Positions 47,029 through 56,194 of a stretch of 64,000 nt of DNA are shown in pieces. The notes under the pieces are model-generated. The model searched no databases and was not told the DNA's origin. It saw only the letters and a list, made by a program, of their open reading frames with translations. The stretch comes from an uncultured Flavobacteriaceae bacterium. Its GTDB lineage: Bacteria; Bacteroidota; Bacteroidia; Flavobacteriales; Flavobacteriaceae. The DNA lies in NCBI GenBank assembly GCA_947503005.1, contig CANNCA010000009.1:1-64000 (forward strand). Reading direction: 5' to 3'. The stretch's first letter is position 1, and every line of letters begins with the position of its first letter. Made by a program: the position numbers and the translations under genes.

Positions 47029-47568
47029 TTAATTACTTATCAGATAAATTACGTCTTTGCCATCATTCTCTTCCCACATTACTTTTACCTTTTCATCGTT
47101 GATGGCATCGACCTGTCTTCCCCTGTAATTAGGTTGAATGGGTAAGTGCCGGCTAAACCTTCGGTCGATTAACGTTAAAAGCTCAATCTCTGAAGGTCTT
47201 CCGAAAGATTGAATTGCGGTAAGCGCAGCCCTAATGCTTCTCCCTGTATATAATACATCATCAATTAAAACTACCTTTTTTCCTTCTACCAAAAAATCGA
47301 TTTTAGTCTCCGTAGCCGCTAATGTTTTGTCTCCCCTGCGAAAATCATCCCTATAAAAAGTAATGTCAAGAAAACCGACATTGATATGTTTTACCCCGTA
47401 TTCTTCTTTCAAAATTTTGGTTAAGCGATCTGCTACAAAAGTGCCCCTTGGCTGTATACCAATGAGCACTGTATTTTCAAAATCCAAGTGATTTTCAAGA
47501 AGTTGGCAAGCCAAACGGTGAAGGATGATGTTAATTTCTTTTGAGGAAAGCAGTACTTTTTGACTCAT
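47029..47568 (-). CDS. pyrR: PyrR-type uracil phosphoribosyltransferase/regulator
   Basis: 179 residues with the PRPP-binding motif VVLIDDVLYTGRSIRAA and IGIQPRGTFVADRL, plus RRFSRHLPIQPNYRG, matching PyrR. In Gram-positives PyrR binds attenuators in pyr mRNA. Here the 5' leader is only about 20 bases and has no attenuator, so RNA-based control of this operon is unlikely and the enzyme role may dominate. Confidence 0.92.
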   Translation of the reverse strand: MSQKVLLSSKEINIILHRLACQLLENHLDFENTVLIGIQPRGTFVADRLTKILKEEYGVKHINVGFLDITFYRDDFRRGDKTLAATETKIDFLVEGKKVVLIDDVLYTGRSIRAALTAIQSFGRPSEIELLTLIDRRFSRHLPIQPNYRGRQVDAINDEKVKVMWEENDGKDVIYLISN

Positions 47569-47594
47569 AGTCGGTCTTCAATACTTTGGTGGCA

Positions 47595-47602
47595 CAAAGT
47601 TA
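47595..47602 (-). promoter_or_regulatory. -7 box of the pyrR-pyrB-rnz run
   Basis: The minus strand reads TAACTTTG, an exact TAnnTTTG match, 26 bases before the pyrR ATG. It predicts a very short leader. Confidence 0.6.
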
Positions 47603-47648
47603 GGGAATTCCACCGAATTAAAAACTCCCAAGGCGTAGAAACAATAAA

Positions 47649-47672
47649 AGCCCTAACTCAAAAGTTAGGGCT
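47649..47672 (-). terminator. rpsA terminator
   Basis: A perfect 10-bp stem (AGCCCTAACT with AGTTAGGGCT) and a four-base loop, followed on the minus strand by TTTATTG, beginning 24 bases after the rpsA stop. Confidence 0.85.
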
Positions 47673-47695
47673 CTCAAATTCTATAAATGAAAAAC

Positions 47696-49576
47696 TTACT
47701 TCTTCTTAGAACCAGCTTCCATTTTATCTTTCAACGCCTGTAACGCTTCATTGGCATCACCTAAAGTAGGTTTAGCTTCATCAGCGGCGGCAGCTTGTCT
47801 TTTAACTGCTGCTTTTACATTACGTTTCTCTTCTTCTCTAAAGATTGCGGTGTGACTTGCTACTACACGTTTGAAATCTTTATTGAATTCGATGATCTTA
47901 AATTGAGCTTCCTCGCCTTTAGCAAGCTTCTTACCATCTTCCTTCTCTAAATGACGTTGCGGTACGAATGCCGTAATGTCTTCATTGAATTCAATGATAG
48001 CGCCTTTGTCAACGATTTCACTGATAGCTGCTGTATGAACACTGTCCAATCCAAACTCCTTCTCATATTTGTCCCAAGGGTTATCAGTTGTTTGTTTGTG
48101 GCCCAAACTTAACTTACGACCGTCAACATCCAATTCCAATACTTCCACTTCTAAAGTATCACCAACAGTTACAAATTCGGATGGATGCTTGATTTTCTTA
48201 GTCCAAGAAAGGTCTGAAATATAAATCAATCCGTCGATTCCTTCTTCCAATTCTACGAACACACCAAAGTTGGTAAAGTTTCTAACGATACCTTTATGTC
48301 TGGAACCAACAGGATACTTTGTAGTAATATCGGTCCATGGGTCTGGAGTCATTTGCTTTATCCCAAGAGACATCTTTCGATCTTCCCTATCCAATGTCAA
48401 AACAATTGCTTCAATCTCATCACCAACTTTTACGAAATCTTGCGCAGAACGTAAATGCGTAGACCAAGACATTTCAGAAACGTGTATCAATCCTTCAACA
48501 CCTTCTACAACTTCGATGAAAGCACCGTAATCTGCAATGACAACGACTTTACCTTTTACTTTATCGCCAATCTTGATTTCATCGCTCAAGGCATCCCAAG
48601 GATGTTTCTCCAATTGCTTCAATCCTAATTGGATACGAGATTTATTCTCATCAAAATCAAGGATAACCACGTTCAATTTCTGATCTAATTCAACAACCTC
48701 GTTCGGGTGATTGATGCGGCTCCAAGAAAGGTCGGTAATATGCACCAGACCATCTACACCACCAAGATCGATAAAGACTCCATATGAAGTGATGTTTTTC
48801 ACAACACCTTCTAAAACTTGGCCTTTTTCCAACTGACTGATAATCTCTTTTTTCTGCTCTTCGATATCTGCTTCGATCAAAGCTTTATGCGATACAACAA
48901 CATTCTTGAATTCATGGTTGATTTTAACCACTTTGAATTCCATCGTCTTATTTACATACTGATCGTAATCACGAATTGGTTTCACATCGATTTGAGAACC
49001 TGGCAAGAACGCTTCGATTCCGAAAACGTCAACGATCATACCACCTTTGGTTCTACATTTTACAAAACCACTAACTACTTCTTCGTTATCATGGGCTGCG
49101 TTCACACGATCCCATGCCATAATGGTACGCGCCTTTCTGTGCGAAAGCACCAATTGACCACTTTTATCTTCACGAATGTCGATCAAGACCTCAACCTTGT
49201 CACCAACCTTTAAATCAGGATTGTAACGGAATTCGTTCAAAGAAATAACGCCTTCCGATTTTGCGTTGATATCAATTATAGCCTCACGATCAGTCAAATA
49301 AACCACCGTACCGGTTACTACCTCTTCATCAGCGGTGTCAACAAAATTTTCTGAAACCAGTTTTTCGAATTCCTCTAATTTGGAATCCTCGACTTTCTCA
49401 ATGCCTTGTTCGTATTTCTCCCAATTGAAGTTCTCTAAAAATTCTTGGGGGTCTACCTCAGGAACTGCAGGTTTTGTTTCTTCTACCGTTTCGGTAGCTT
49501 CTTGAACTACCTCAGTAGTCTCTTGAATTGCTTCAGCCGTTTCCTTTGCCGGAGCTTTTGTTTTTTCTTCAGCCAT
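47696..49576 (-). CDS. rpsA: 30S ribosomal protein S1
   Basis: 626 residues with six S1 (OB-fold) domains, recognisable by repeats such as GVVKNITSYGVFIDLGGVDG, GKVVVIADYGAFIEV and GIVRNFTNFGVFVELEEGID. It binds mRNA and helps place it on the small subunit. In Bacteroidetes, where Shine-Dalgarno sites are weak, S1 is important for initiation. An acidic, threonine-rich extension of about 70 residues precedes the first domain (TTEVVQEATETVEE). A clear promoter, a structured leader and a strong terminator make it a single-gene unit. Confidence 0.96.
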   Translation of the reverse strand: MAEEKTKAPAKETAEAIQETTEVVQEATETVEETKPAVPEVDPQEFLENFNWEKYEQGIEKVEDSKLEEFEKLVSENFVDTADEEVVTGTVVYLTDREAIIDINAKSEGVISLNEFRYNPDLKVGDKVEVLIDIREDKSGQLVLSHRKARTIMAWDRVNAAHDNEEVVSGFVKCRTKGGMIVDVFGIEAFLPGSQIDVKPIRDYDQYVNKTMEFKVVKINHEFKNVVVSHKALIEADIEEQKKEIISQLEKGQVLEGVVKNITSYGVFIDLGGVDGLVHITDLSWSRINHPNEVVELDQKLNVVILDFDENKSRIQLGLKQLEKHPWDALSDEIKIGDKVKGKVVVIADYGAFIEVVEGVEGLIHVSEMSWSTHLRSAQDFVKVGDEIEAIVLTLDREDRKMSLGIKQMTPDPWTDITTKYPVGSRHKGIVRNFTNFGVFVELEEGIDGLIYISDLSWTKKIKHPSEFVTVGDTLEVEVLELDVDGRKLSLGHKQTTDNPWDKYEKEFGLDSVHTAAISEIVDKGAIIEFNEDITAFVPQRHLEKEDGKKLAKGEEAQFKIIEFNKDFKRVVASHTAIFREEEKRNVKAAVKRQAAAADEAKPTLGDANEALQALKDKMEAGSKKK

Positions 49577-49596
49577 TATATAGCTTAAAATTTGTA

Positions 49597-49634
49597 TTCT
49601 ACGATGTTACAAGAGTTAAACAATTATCGTAGAA
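49597..49634 (-). promoter_or_regulatory. Hairpin in the rpsA leader
   Basis: A 9-bp perfect stem (TTCTACGAT at 49597-49605 with ATCGTAGAA at 49626-49634) encloses a 20-base loop, ending 20 bases before the rpsA ATG. It could be the site of S1 autogenous control, as S1 represses its own mRNA in other bacteria. Confidence 0.5.
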
Positions 49635-49695
49635 GTTGTTATTGACTTCTTTTTTACTTCCCTCTTCACTCTTGAATATTTGTCAAAAAGGGCTG

Positions 49696-49726
49696 CAAAA
49701 ATACGTTTTTTATATAAGTATCACAA
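49696..49726 (-). promoter_or_regulatory. rpsA promoter
   Basis: The minus strand shows TTG (49724-49726), a 20-base spacer and TATTTTTG (49696-49703), a full match to the Bacteroidetes TTG-N20-TAnnTTTG promoter. The predicted leader is about 115 bases. Confidence 0.7.
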
Positions 49727-49738
49727 TACTTTTTAACA

Positions 49739-49811
49739 ATGCCTCCAAATTGTCATACAATTTGTACTGTTTTGGTTTGAATTCGAGCAATAATCATTAT
49801 CTTGGAGGCAT
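49739..49811. promoter_or_regulatory. 10-bp inverted repeat upstream of the LysM gene
   Basis: ATGCCTCCAA (49739-49748) and TTGGAGGCAT (49802-49811) are perfect complements, 53 bases apart, in the divergent rpsA/LysM region. The right arm overlaps the ATG of a tiny frame (49810-49836, MNINEQIH) ending just before the LysM start. Confidence 0.4.
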
Positions 49812-49839
49812 GAATATTAACGAACAAATACATTAACTT

Positions 49840-50220
49840 ATGAGTGTTAAAGCAAAATACCAAGGCGTTTTAAGCCTAGGTGAGCAATTAGGAATCAAAG
49901 ATGGCAAAGTAACCGAAGAAAACGGTGTTCTTAAAATTAAGGGACAAGCGGCTACTCCTTATGAAAAAGACCTTCTTTGGGATAAAATAAAAGAAGCCGG
50001 TGGCGAGAACGCCTCGGATATTAAGGCAAATATTACTGTTGAGGACGAATCTGTCTATCACAGACATACTGTTGCAAGTGGAGAATCATTGAGTAAAATA
50101 GCCAAGCATTACTATGGTGATGCCATGAAATACAACAAGATCTTTCAAGCAAATACCAATATTTTGAAAAATCCGGATGTAATTCATCCCGATCAGGTTT
50201 TGGTTATTCCTAATATCTAA
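49840..50220 (+). CDS. BON/LysM-domain protein (YgaU/Kbp-like)
   Basis: 126 residues without signal peptide. The first ~60 residues (LKIKGQAATPYEKDLLWDKI) match the BON domain of YgaU, and residues about 73-125 are a LysM domain (HTVASGESLSKIAKHYYGD, ANTNILKNPDVIHPDQVLVI). The E. coli relative Kbp is a cytoplasmic potassium-binding protein; potassium binding here is inferred from that homology. A bidirectional hairpin terminator follows. Confidence 0.9.
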   Translation: MSVKAKYQGVLSLGEQLGIKDGKVTEENGVLKIKGQAATPYEKDLLWDKIKEAGGENASDIKANITVEDESVYHRHTVASGESLSKIAKHYYGDAMKYNKIFQANTNILKNPDVIHPDQVLVIPNI

Positions 50221-50242
50221 GAATACAAGAATTAGTCACATA

Positions 50243-50271
50243 AAATGCCATTGAAATTTTCAATGGCATTT
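50243..50271. terminator. Bidirectional terminator between LysM gene and cmk
   Basis: Nearly perfect 14-bp palindrome centred on AATGCCATTGAAA and its complement, with A-rich and T-rich flanks, positioned between two convergent genes. Confidence 0.8.
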
Positions 50272-50964
50272 TTATTGCTTGTCTATCACCCGCAGCGCAA
50301 AGTTGTACATTCGCTCGAATTGCTCGTCAAGCCCCATATCACTATTATCGAACTGAATGGCATCTTCCGCCAGTCTAAGAGGTGAAAATTCACGGCTTGA
50401 ATCAATTTTATCGCGGTACTGGACATTTTTCAATACGTCTTCGTAGTCAACTGACTCTCCTTTGTCCAACAGTTCTTTGTATCGTCTATATGCTCTTTTT
50501 TCAGGGGAAGCTGTCATAAATATCTTGAGCTCGGCATCAGGAAAAACCACGGTTCCGATATCTCGCCCATCCATCACAATACCCTTTTCGGCACCCATTT
50601 TTTTCTGCATATCGACCAACATGTGTCGAACCTGTTCAATTTCGGCTATTCTACTAACATGTTTTGATACTTCAAGTGAACGGATTTCTTTCTCCACATT
50701 TTCTCCGTTTAAATACATCTCCGAATACCCTAGGGTATCATTATACTTAAAAGCTAATTTAATTCGACTTAATAATTTGACAAGGGGCTGAAGGTTTTCA
50801 GAATCTTGGCCGATAAACCCGTTGCGCATGGCAAAGAGGGTCACTGCTCTGTACATGGCTCCTGTATCTACATATACGTAGCCAAAAGCCTTTGCCAACT
50901 GTTTGGCAATTGTACTTTTTCCGGTAGACGAATAGCCGTCGATGGCGATGGTGATTTTCTTCAC
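50272..50964 (-). CDS. cmk: Cytidylate kinase
   Basis: A 230-residue (d)CMP kinase. The P-loop is IDGYSSTGKSTIAKQLA, then DTGAMYRAVTLFA, VMDGRDIGTVVFPDAELKI and RAYRRYKEL, all canonical. The start is GTG at 50962-50964, since the family N-terminus MKKITIAIDG coincides with it. It lies 115 bases after lon on the same strand. Confidence 0.95.
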   Translation of the reverse strand: MKKITIAIDGYSSTGKSTIAKQLAKAFGYVYVDTGAMYRAVTLFAMRNGFIGQDSENLQPLVKLLSRIKLAFKYNDTLGYSEMYLNGENVEKEIRSLEVSKHVSRIAEIEQVRHMLVDMQKKMGAEKGIVMDGRDIGTVVFPDAELKIFMTASPEKRAYRRYKELLDKGESVDYEDVLKNVQYRDKIDSSREFSPLRLAEDAIQFDNSDMGLDEQFERMYNFALRVIDKQ

Positions 50965-50969
50965 GAGAT

Positions 50970-51079
50970 AAAAGTAAAGCTTTTTCTCCGTGGACCACGG
51001 CGTTTTTTCCTCTGTATGGCCTCGCGAAATAATTTTACCGAGTTCCGCAGAGGAACACAGAGTTGCACAGCCCTTCTGC
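50970..51079. repeat. Possible dispersed intergenic repeat between lon and cmk
   Basis: The spacer contains repeated CTCTG-type words: on the minus strand CTCTGTG, CTCTGCGG, and ATACAGAGGAAA in succession, with a short CCGTGG/CCACGG hairpin (50990-51000). Such runs resemble degenerate intergenic repeats seen in Bacteroidetes genomes. Only one copy is in this window. Confidence 0.35.
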
Positions 51080-53530
51080 TTAAAGCTTCTTAGGGTTTTT
51101 GACCTTTTGTTTTGTCACAGCAATATCGATAACCTCATGCATATCGGTCACGTAGTGAAAAGTCAATCCTTTTAGGTAATCGGCTTTGATTTCAAGAATA
51201 TCTTTTTCATTGTCCTTACAAAGGATGATTTCTTTAATTCGTGCCCGTTTGGCCGCTAGGATTTTTTCTTTAATGCCTCCAACCGGCAGCACTTTCCCGC
51301 GCAGTGTTATTTCACCGGTCATTGCAAGACTTTTCTTGACTTTTCTTTGTGTAAATAATGAAACCAAAGAGGTCAACATGGTAATACCAGCGCTTGGTCC
51401 GTCTTTTGGTGTAGCTCCTTCAGGAACATGAATATGCACATTATATTTTTCAAATACTTCAGGGTCAATTTCGAAACGGTCAGCGTTAGATTTGATGTAT
51501 TCCATCGCGATCGTTGCCGACTCTTTCATTACTTTACCGAGATTTCCGGTAATGTTCAAAGTCCCTTTTCCTTTTGATAATATGGATTCAATAAAAAGGA
51601 TATCTCCTCCCACACTTGTCCATGCAAGTCCCGTAACTACACCGGCAACCTCGTTGTTTTCGTATTTATCACGTTCCATTCTGGATGGGCCTAGTACTTT
51701 TTCAACGATTTCATTGCTGACCTTCACCTCATATGCTTCTTCAGTCGCAATTGATTTTGCCGCGTAGCGAACCATTTTTGCAATTTGTTTTTCGAGCGAA
51801 CGCACGCCTGATTCCCTAGTATACCCTTCAACAATTTTTTCAAGCTGCGGTTTACCTATTTTCAGGTGCTTCGTACTCAAACCGTGTTCCTTCAATTGCT
51901 TCGGCAGTAAATGCCGTTTGGCAATCTCCACTTTTTCTTCAATAGTATACCCGGTGACATTGATGATTTCCATACGGTCACGCAGAGCAGGTTGAATCGT
52001 AGAAAGATTATTGGCAGTAGCAATAAACATCACTTTTGATAGGTCATAACCCATTTCCAGAAAGTTATCGTAAAACTCGCTATTTTGTTCTGGATCCAAA
52101 ACTTCGAGCATGGCAGAGGAGGGATCGCCTTGATGGCTGCTCGATAACTTATCGATTTCATCTAAAATAAACACAGGATTAGAAGTGCCAGCCTTTTTTA
52201 AGCTCTGAATTATACGACCTGGCATCGCACCTATATACGTTTTTCGATGCCCCCGTATTTCGGCTTCATCTCTTAGGCCGCCTAAGGAAATGCGTACGTA
52301 TTCCCTACCAAGAGCTTCCGCTACAGATTTTCCTAAAGAGGTTTTACCGGTACCTGGAGGTCCGTATAGACAAAGAATGGGTGATTTCATATCATTCCGC
52401 AACTTTAGCACCGCCAAATATTCTATGATACGTCGTTTTACATCCTCAAGCCCGTAATGGTCACGGTCAAGTATGCGTTGAGCACGCTTCAAATCGAATT
52501 TATCCTTAGAGAATTCATTCCAAGGTAAATCCAAAAAGAGATCTAGATAATTTCTTTGAATGGAATACTCCGCAACTTGCGGATTCATTCGCTGCATTTT
52601 GGCTAACTCTTTTTCGAAGTGCTCTCCTACTTTTTTAGACCACTTTTTCTTCTTTGCCCTTTGACCCATTTCATAGAACTCCTCGTCATAGGAGACACCG
52701 CCCAACTCTTCTTGAATAGTTTTCATCTGTTGGTGCAGAAAATATTCGCGCTGCTGCTGGTCCATATCCGTCCTGACCTTCGATTGAATATCGTTCTTGA
52801 GTTCGAGTTTTTGTAACTCGATGTTCATATATTTTAAGGTAGCCAATGCACGGTCTTGTAGGTTTCCGATTTCTAGAAGATCTTGCTTGTCCTTAACATC
52901 TAAATTAAGGTTGGATGACACGAAATTGATCAGGAAAGAATTGCTCTGAATGTTCTTGATTGCAAACGAAGCCTCACTCGGAATATTCGGATTATCCTTT
53001 ATAATACGCAACGCCAAATCCTTTATTGATTCAATGATCGCCAAAAATTCAGGATCGTTCGGATCTGGTCTCTCCTCTTTGGTTTCTCGTATGGTTGCGG
53101 TGATATAAGGGTCTTTGGTCAATACTTCGGCTATCTCAAAGCGTTTTTTACCTTGAATGATAACGGTAGTGTTGCCATCGGGCATTTGCAAAACACGAAG
53201 TATACGGGCTACTGTACCCAGGGTATTGATGTCTTTGACATCGGGATTTTCGGTCTCCTCGTCCTTTTGGGAAACAACACCAATGACCTTAGAACCATTA
53301 TTGGCGTCTTTAACGAGATTGATCGATTTATCCCTCCCCGCAGTAATAGGAATAACGACCCCTGGAAACAAAACCGTATTGCGCAAAGGCAAAATAGGCA
53401 AGGTAGCTGGTAAGGCTTCGCCGTTCATCTGTTCTTCATCTTCAGGCGTCAATAATGGAATTAATTCCGCATCTTCCTCAATGGAATGTAAAGACATATT
53501 GTCAAAATTTGAAAACTTAGGGTCTCCCAT
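51080..53530 (-). CDS. lon: ATP-dependent protease Lon
   Basis: 816 residues. The N-terminal LON substrate domain opens [20 protein letters not shown], the AAA+ module has [19 protein letters not shown] and Walker [11 protein letters not shown], and the protease domain carries the catalytic serine in DGPSAGITM and lysine in [13 protein letters not shown]. It degrades misfolded and regulatory proteins in the cytoplasm. A perfect inverted repeat lies 17 bases upstream of the ATG. It is divergent from the sigma factor gene and probably co-oriented with cmk. Confidence 0.97.
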   Translation of the reverse strand: MGDPKFSNFDNMSLHSIEEDAELIPLLTPEDEEQMNGEALPATLPILPLRNTVLFPGVVIPITAGRDKSINLVKDANNGSKVIGVVSQKDEETENPDVKDINTLGTVARILRVLQMPDGNTTVIIQGKKRFEIAEVLTKDPYITATIRETKEERPDPNDPEFLAIIESIKDLALRIIKDNPNIPSEASFAIKNIQSNSFLINFVSSNLNLDVKDKQDLLEIGNLQDRALATLKYMNIELQKLELKNDIQSKVRTDMDQQQREYFLHQQMKTIQEELGGVSYDEEFYEMGQRAKKKKWSKKVGEHFEKELAKMQRMNPQVAEYSIQRNYLDLFLDLPWNEFSKDKFDLKRAQRILDRDHYGLEDVKRRIIEYLAVLKLRNDMKSPILCLYGPPGTGKTSLGKSVAEALGREYVRISLGGLRDEAEIRGHRKTYIGAMPGRIIQSLKKAGTSNPVFILDEIDKLSSSHQGDPSSAMLEVLDPEQNSEFYDNFLEMGYDLSKVMFIATANNLSTIQPALRDRMEIINVTGYTIEEKVEIAKRHLLPKQLKEHGLSTKHLKIGKPQLEKIVEGYTRESGVRSLEKQIAKMVRYAAKSIATEEAYEVKVSNEIVEKVLGPSRMERDKYENNEVAGVVTGLAWTSVGGDILFIESILSKGKGTLNITGNLGKVMKESATIAMEYIKSNADRFEIDPEVFEKYNVHIHVPEGATPKDGPSAGITMLTSLVSLFTQRKVKKSLAMTGEITLRGKVLPVGGIKEKILAAKRARIKEIILCKDNEKDILEIKADYLKGLTFHYVTDMHEVIDIAVTKQKVKNPKKL

Positions 53531-53932
53531 AGCTATATATCGGTCATTCTGTCATTAAACCGACAGAAATCAATTAATAAATTTGTTCGTAATCTTCGTA
53601 AAGTACTGTTTTTGAATTGGATTCGCTCAAAGTACAGTACCTGCTCACCCGATTAGGACAATTGTTATGCCAATTTCAGGAACGGTCCGCTTTAAGTTTT
53701 GTTGGGAAGATTTTATTATCTGGCCAGTTCCTTCTTAAATCCCTCCGAAAAACAACTTTATCTTCATATTTTTAAAGCTTGTTAAGATTTTAAGCATTTG
53801 GGCAGTAATTCCATATACTAATTGGCGGAGCGGCTAATTAGGGACCCCGCATGAATAAGAAAGTTTCATTTTTTCTTCCTAAACTGTAACAATCCGTAAA
53901 TTGACTTATCTCTAAGACAAACCATTCATTTT
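53531..53932. other. Divergent lon / sigma-factor regulatory region
   Basis: 402 bases without a gene. The lon side holds an inverted repeat (53547-53568). No exact TAnnTTTG box was found for either gene, which would fit use of alternative or stress-type promoters. Confidence 0.5.
53547..53568. promoter_or_regulatory. Inverted repeat in the lon leader/promoter
   Basis: TTCTGTC (53547-53553) and GACAGAA (53562-53568), perfect 7-bp arms with an 8-base spacer, overlapping direct repeats of GTCATT. It could be an operator for heat-shock or stress control of lon, or a leader hairpin. Confidence 0.5.
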
Positions 53933-54487
53933 TTGAGCCACAAAAAAGAACATACTGATGCTTTATTGCAGTTGTGTTTGGAAGGAAAACAGTCCGCACA
54001 ATTGGAAATTTACAACCGCTATTACAAAGCCATGTACAATACATCGGTGCGAATTGTAAAAGATAGTGCAGAAGCCGAGGATGTGATGCAAGAATCGTTT
54101 TTAAACGCGTTTACGAAGCTGCACACATTTAAAGGAGAGGTGACTTTCGGATCATGGCTGAAGCGCATCGTGATAAACAACAGTATATATCATTACAGAA
54201 AACAACAAAAGAAAAATGAAGTTGCTCTGGATGATGTAATCTATAAGGTCGAAGATAATGACGGAGATGTTTCAGATCATGGGATCACGGAATTGAAGGC
54301 TCAAAAAGTGATGGAAACCATGAACTTGTTAAAAGACAACTACAGAGTTTCTTTGACCTTACATTTAATCGAAGGGTATGATTATGAAGAAATAAGTCAA
54401 ATAATGAATATCAGTAATGCCAACTGTCGCACAACGATAAGCAGGGCAAAAGAAAGCTTAAGAAGTAAATTAACAATCCCCTACTAA
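53933..54487 (+). CDS. ECF-type RNA polymerase sigma factor
   Basis: 184 residues, starting at TTG (53933), since the next in-frame ATG (codon 33) would remove part of region 2. Region 2 shows SAEAEDVMQESFLNAFTKL and WLKRIVINNSIYHYRK, region 4 shows LTLHLIEGYDYEEISQIM and SNANCRTTISRAKESLRSKL. It directs transcription of its own regulon and is probably held by the next gene's product. The stop overlaps the downstream start by one base. Confidence 0.93.
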   Translation: MSHKKEHTDALLQLCLEGKQSAQLEIYNRYYKAMYNTSVRIVKDSAEAEDVMQESFLNAFTKLHTFKGEVTFGSWLKRIVINNSIYHYRKQQKKNEVALDDVIYKVEDNDGDVSDHGITELKAQKVMETMNLLKDNYRVSLTLHLIEGYDYEEISQIMNISNANCRTTISRAKESLRSKLTIPY

Positions 54488-55047
54488 TGGAAAACGAAAA
54501 TATAGAAAACCTGTTTGATAGCCTTAAAGGTACTTTCGACATCGAAGAACCTCGGGAAGGACACCAACAACGATTCTTAGAGAAGTTACAAACGTCTCAA
54601 GGTGTAGTGTCCATTCAAAAAAAGAAAAAATCTTGGTGGAAGCCCTTATCTATAGCTGCATCAGTAGTACTGCTTTGCGCAGTAGGCGTGGGTTTTTTCA
54701 ACTCGGCGCCCACTCGTGATGAACAAGTCGCAGAGATATCTCAGGAAGTATCGCAAACTCAGTTTTACTTTGCCAGTCTAATCGAGGAGCAAGTAAAGGA
54801 GCTTGAAAATGAAAGCACTCCTGAAACTAGAAGAATTATTGATGACACCATGATTCAATTGCAGCGACTTGAAACCAATTATAAAACCTTGGAACAAGAT
54901 CTTCTGAACGGAGGTAATAGCAAATTAATCTTGAGTGCAATGATTACCAATTTCCAGACTAGGATCGACCTTTTGGCAAATGTACTAGACCAAATAGAGA
55001 ATATAAAAACCTTAAAAAATCAAAATGATGCGAACTATACTATTTAA
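54487..55047 (+). CDS. Probable membrane anti-sigma factor
   Basis: 186 residues: an N-terminal cytoplasmic part of about 50 residues, a transmembrane segment LSIAASVVLLCAVGVGFF near residues 55-72, and a periplasmic helical part (LIEEQVKELENEST, LIQ/IDLLANVLDQIENI). It resembles no zinc-binding anti-sigma domain, but its position directly after the sigma gene and single-span topology are those of an anti-sigma factor. That role is inference. Its end overlaps the next gene by 23 bases. Confidence 0.82.
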   Translation: MENENIENLFDSLKGTFDIEEPREGHQQRFLEKLQTSQGVVSIQKKKKSWWKPLSIAASVVLLCAVGVGFFNSAPTRDEQVAEISQEVSQTQFYFASLIEEQVKELENESTPETRRIIDDTMIQLQRLETNYKTLEQDLLNGGNSKLILSAMITNFQTRIDLLANVLDQIENIKTLKNQNDANYTI

Positions 55048-56116
55048 ATATGTAACCCTACTGTTTCTAACGGTACCGATAATGCTTTCGGCGGGCGACG
55101 GCAAGCTGAAAGGCAAATACACCAAAGAAAAAACCATTAAAAAAGAGTTTGTTGTAAACTCAGATGCGTTGCTCAAAGTAAGGAATAGCTATGGAAACCT
55201 TAATCTCACTTCTTGGGAAGGAAATAAAGTGATGATCGAAGTGCATATCAAGACCAATGGGAATAACGAAGAGAAAGTTCAAAAAAAACTCGATGGAATT
55301 ACCGTTGATTTCGAAGCCAGTAGCAGCATGGTTTCAGCAAAAACAATTTTCAACAAAGATGGCAATCGTTGGGGTTGGTGGGGAAATAACAATAACATCA
55401 ACATGCAAATCAACTATACCATAAAATTGCCTGTTAAAAACAGTGTTCACCTAAACAATGACTACGGCAACATTATTCTGGATCGTATTGACGGACATGC
55501 AAAAATCAATTGTGACTACGGCCGATTAGAGATTGGTGAGCTAAGAGGAAGGAATAATCAATTAAACTTTGATTATACTTCAAAATCAACCATCGATTAT
55601 ATGAATAGCGGTACTATAGATGCCGACTACTCAGGATTCACTATCGGAAAAGCAGGTGATTTGACTATTAATGCCGATTACACCAATTCAACAATTGAAA
55701 AAATGGGGAATCTTGTTTATAGCACCGATTATGGTAAATTGGAGGTAGGTGAAGCAGATAACGTTCAGGGCTCCGGGGACTATATCGGAGTGAAACTAGG
55801 TACCCTGCATGGCAATGTTGACATTACTGCAGACTATGGCTCCGTAAAAATCGATAAAATGGCAGCAGACGCTGGAAACCTTCAAATAAACGGCGACTAT
55901 ACAGGAATAAAAGTAGGATATGATGCCCAATATCACTTTAGTTTTGAACTAAAAACATCTTACGCCGGAGTAAGTGGCAAGGATGATTTTCAATTGAGCA
56001 TTAGCGAGGTCAAAAACAATAGTAAGTACTACAAAGGATATTACGGCTCCGCAAATAGCGGAAATTCAGTGAATATCTCCAGTGATTACGGTGGAATTAC
56101 ATTTACAAAAAATTAG
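55025..56116 (+). CDS. Secreted DUF4097-like beta-solenoid protein
   Basis: 363 residues (a second ATG lies at 55028) with signal peptide MMRTILFKYVTLLFLTVPIMLSA. The mature part carries repeated short strands of the type DYGNIILDRIDGHAKINCDY, DADYSGFTIG and SDYGGITF, an elongated beta-solenoid typical of the DUF4097 putative adhesin family. It contains an asparagine/tryptophan patch NRWGWWGNNNNIN. Cotranscribed with the sigma and anti-sigma-like genes, so it is probably a member of the regulon. Confidence 0.85.
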   Translation: MMRTILFKYVTLLFLTVPIMLSAGDGKLKGKYTKEKTIKKEFVVNSDALLKVRNSYGNLNLTSWEGNKVMIEVHIKTNGNNEEKVQKKLDGITVDFEASSSMVSAKTIFNKDGNRWGWWGNNNNINMQINYTIKLPVKNSVHLNNDYGNIILDRIDGHAKINCDYGRLEIGELRGRNNQLNFDYTSKSTIDYMNSGTIDADYSGFTIGKAGDLTINADYTNSTIEKMGNLVYSTDYGKLEVGEADNVQGSGDYIGVKLGTLHGNVDITADYGSVKIDKMAADAGNLQINGDYTGIKVGYDAQYHFSFELKTSYAGVSGKDDFQLSISEVKNNSKYYKGYYGSANSGNSVNISSDYGGITFTKN

Positions 56117-56194
56117 AATAACTTAGTCTTCAATTAATTAACAATCAAAAACAGATTCTCGCCGTTGCGGGAATGGAATTAAAAACACTTCATC

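Noticed and set aside
47569-47648. PyrR-binding attenuator before pyrR
   Set aside because: The predicted leader is about 20 bases and contains no terminator/antiterminator pair.
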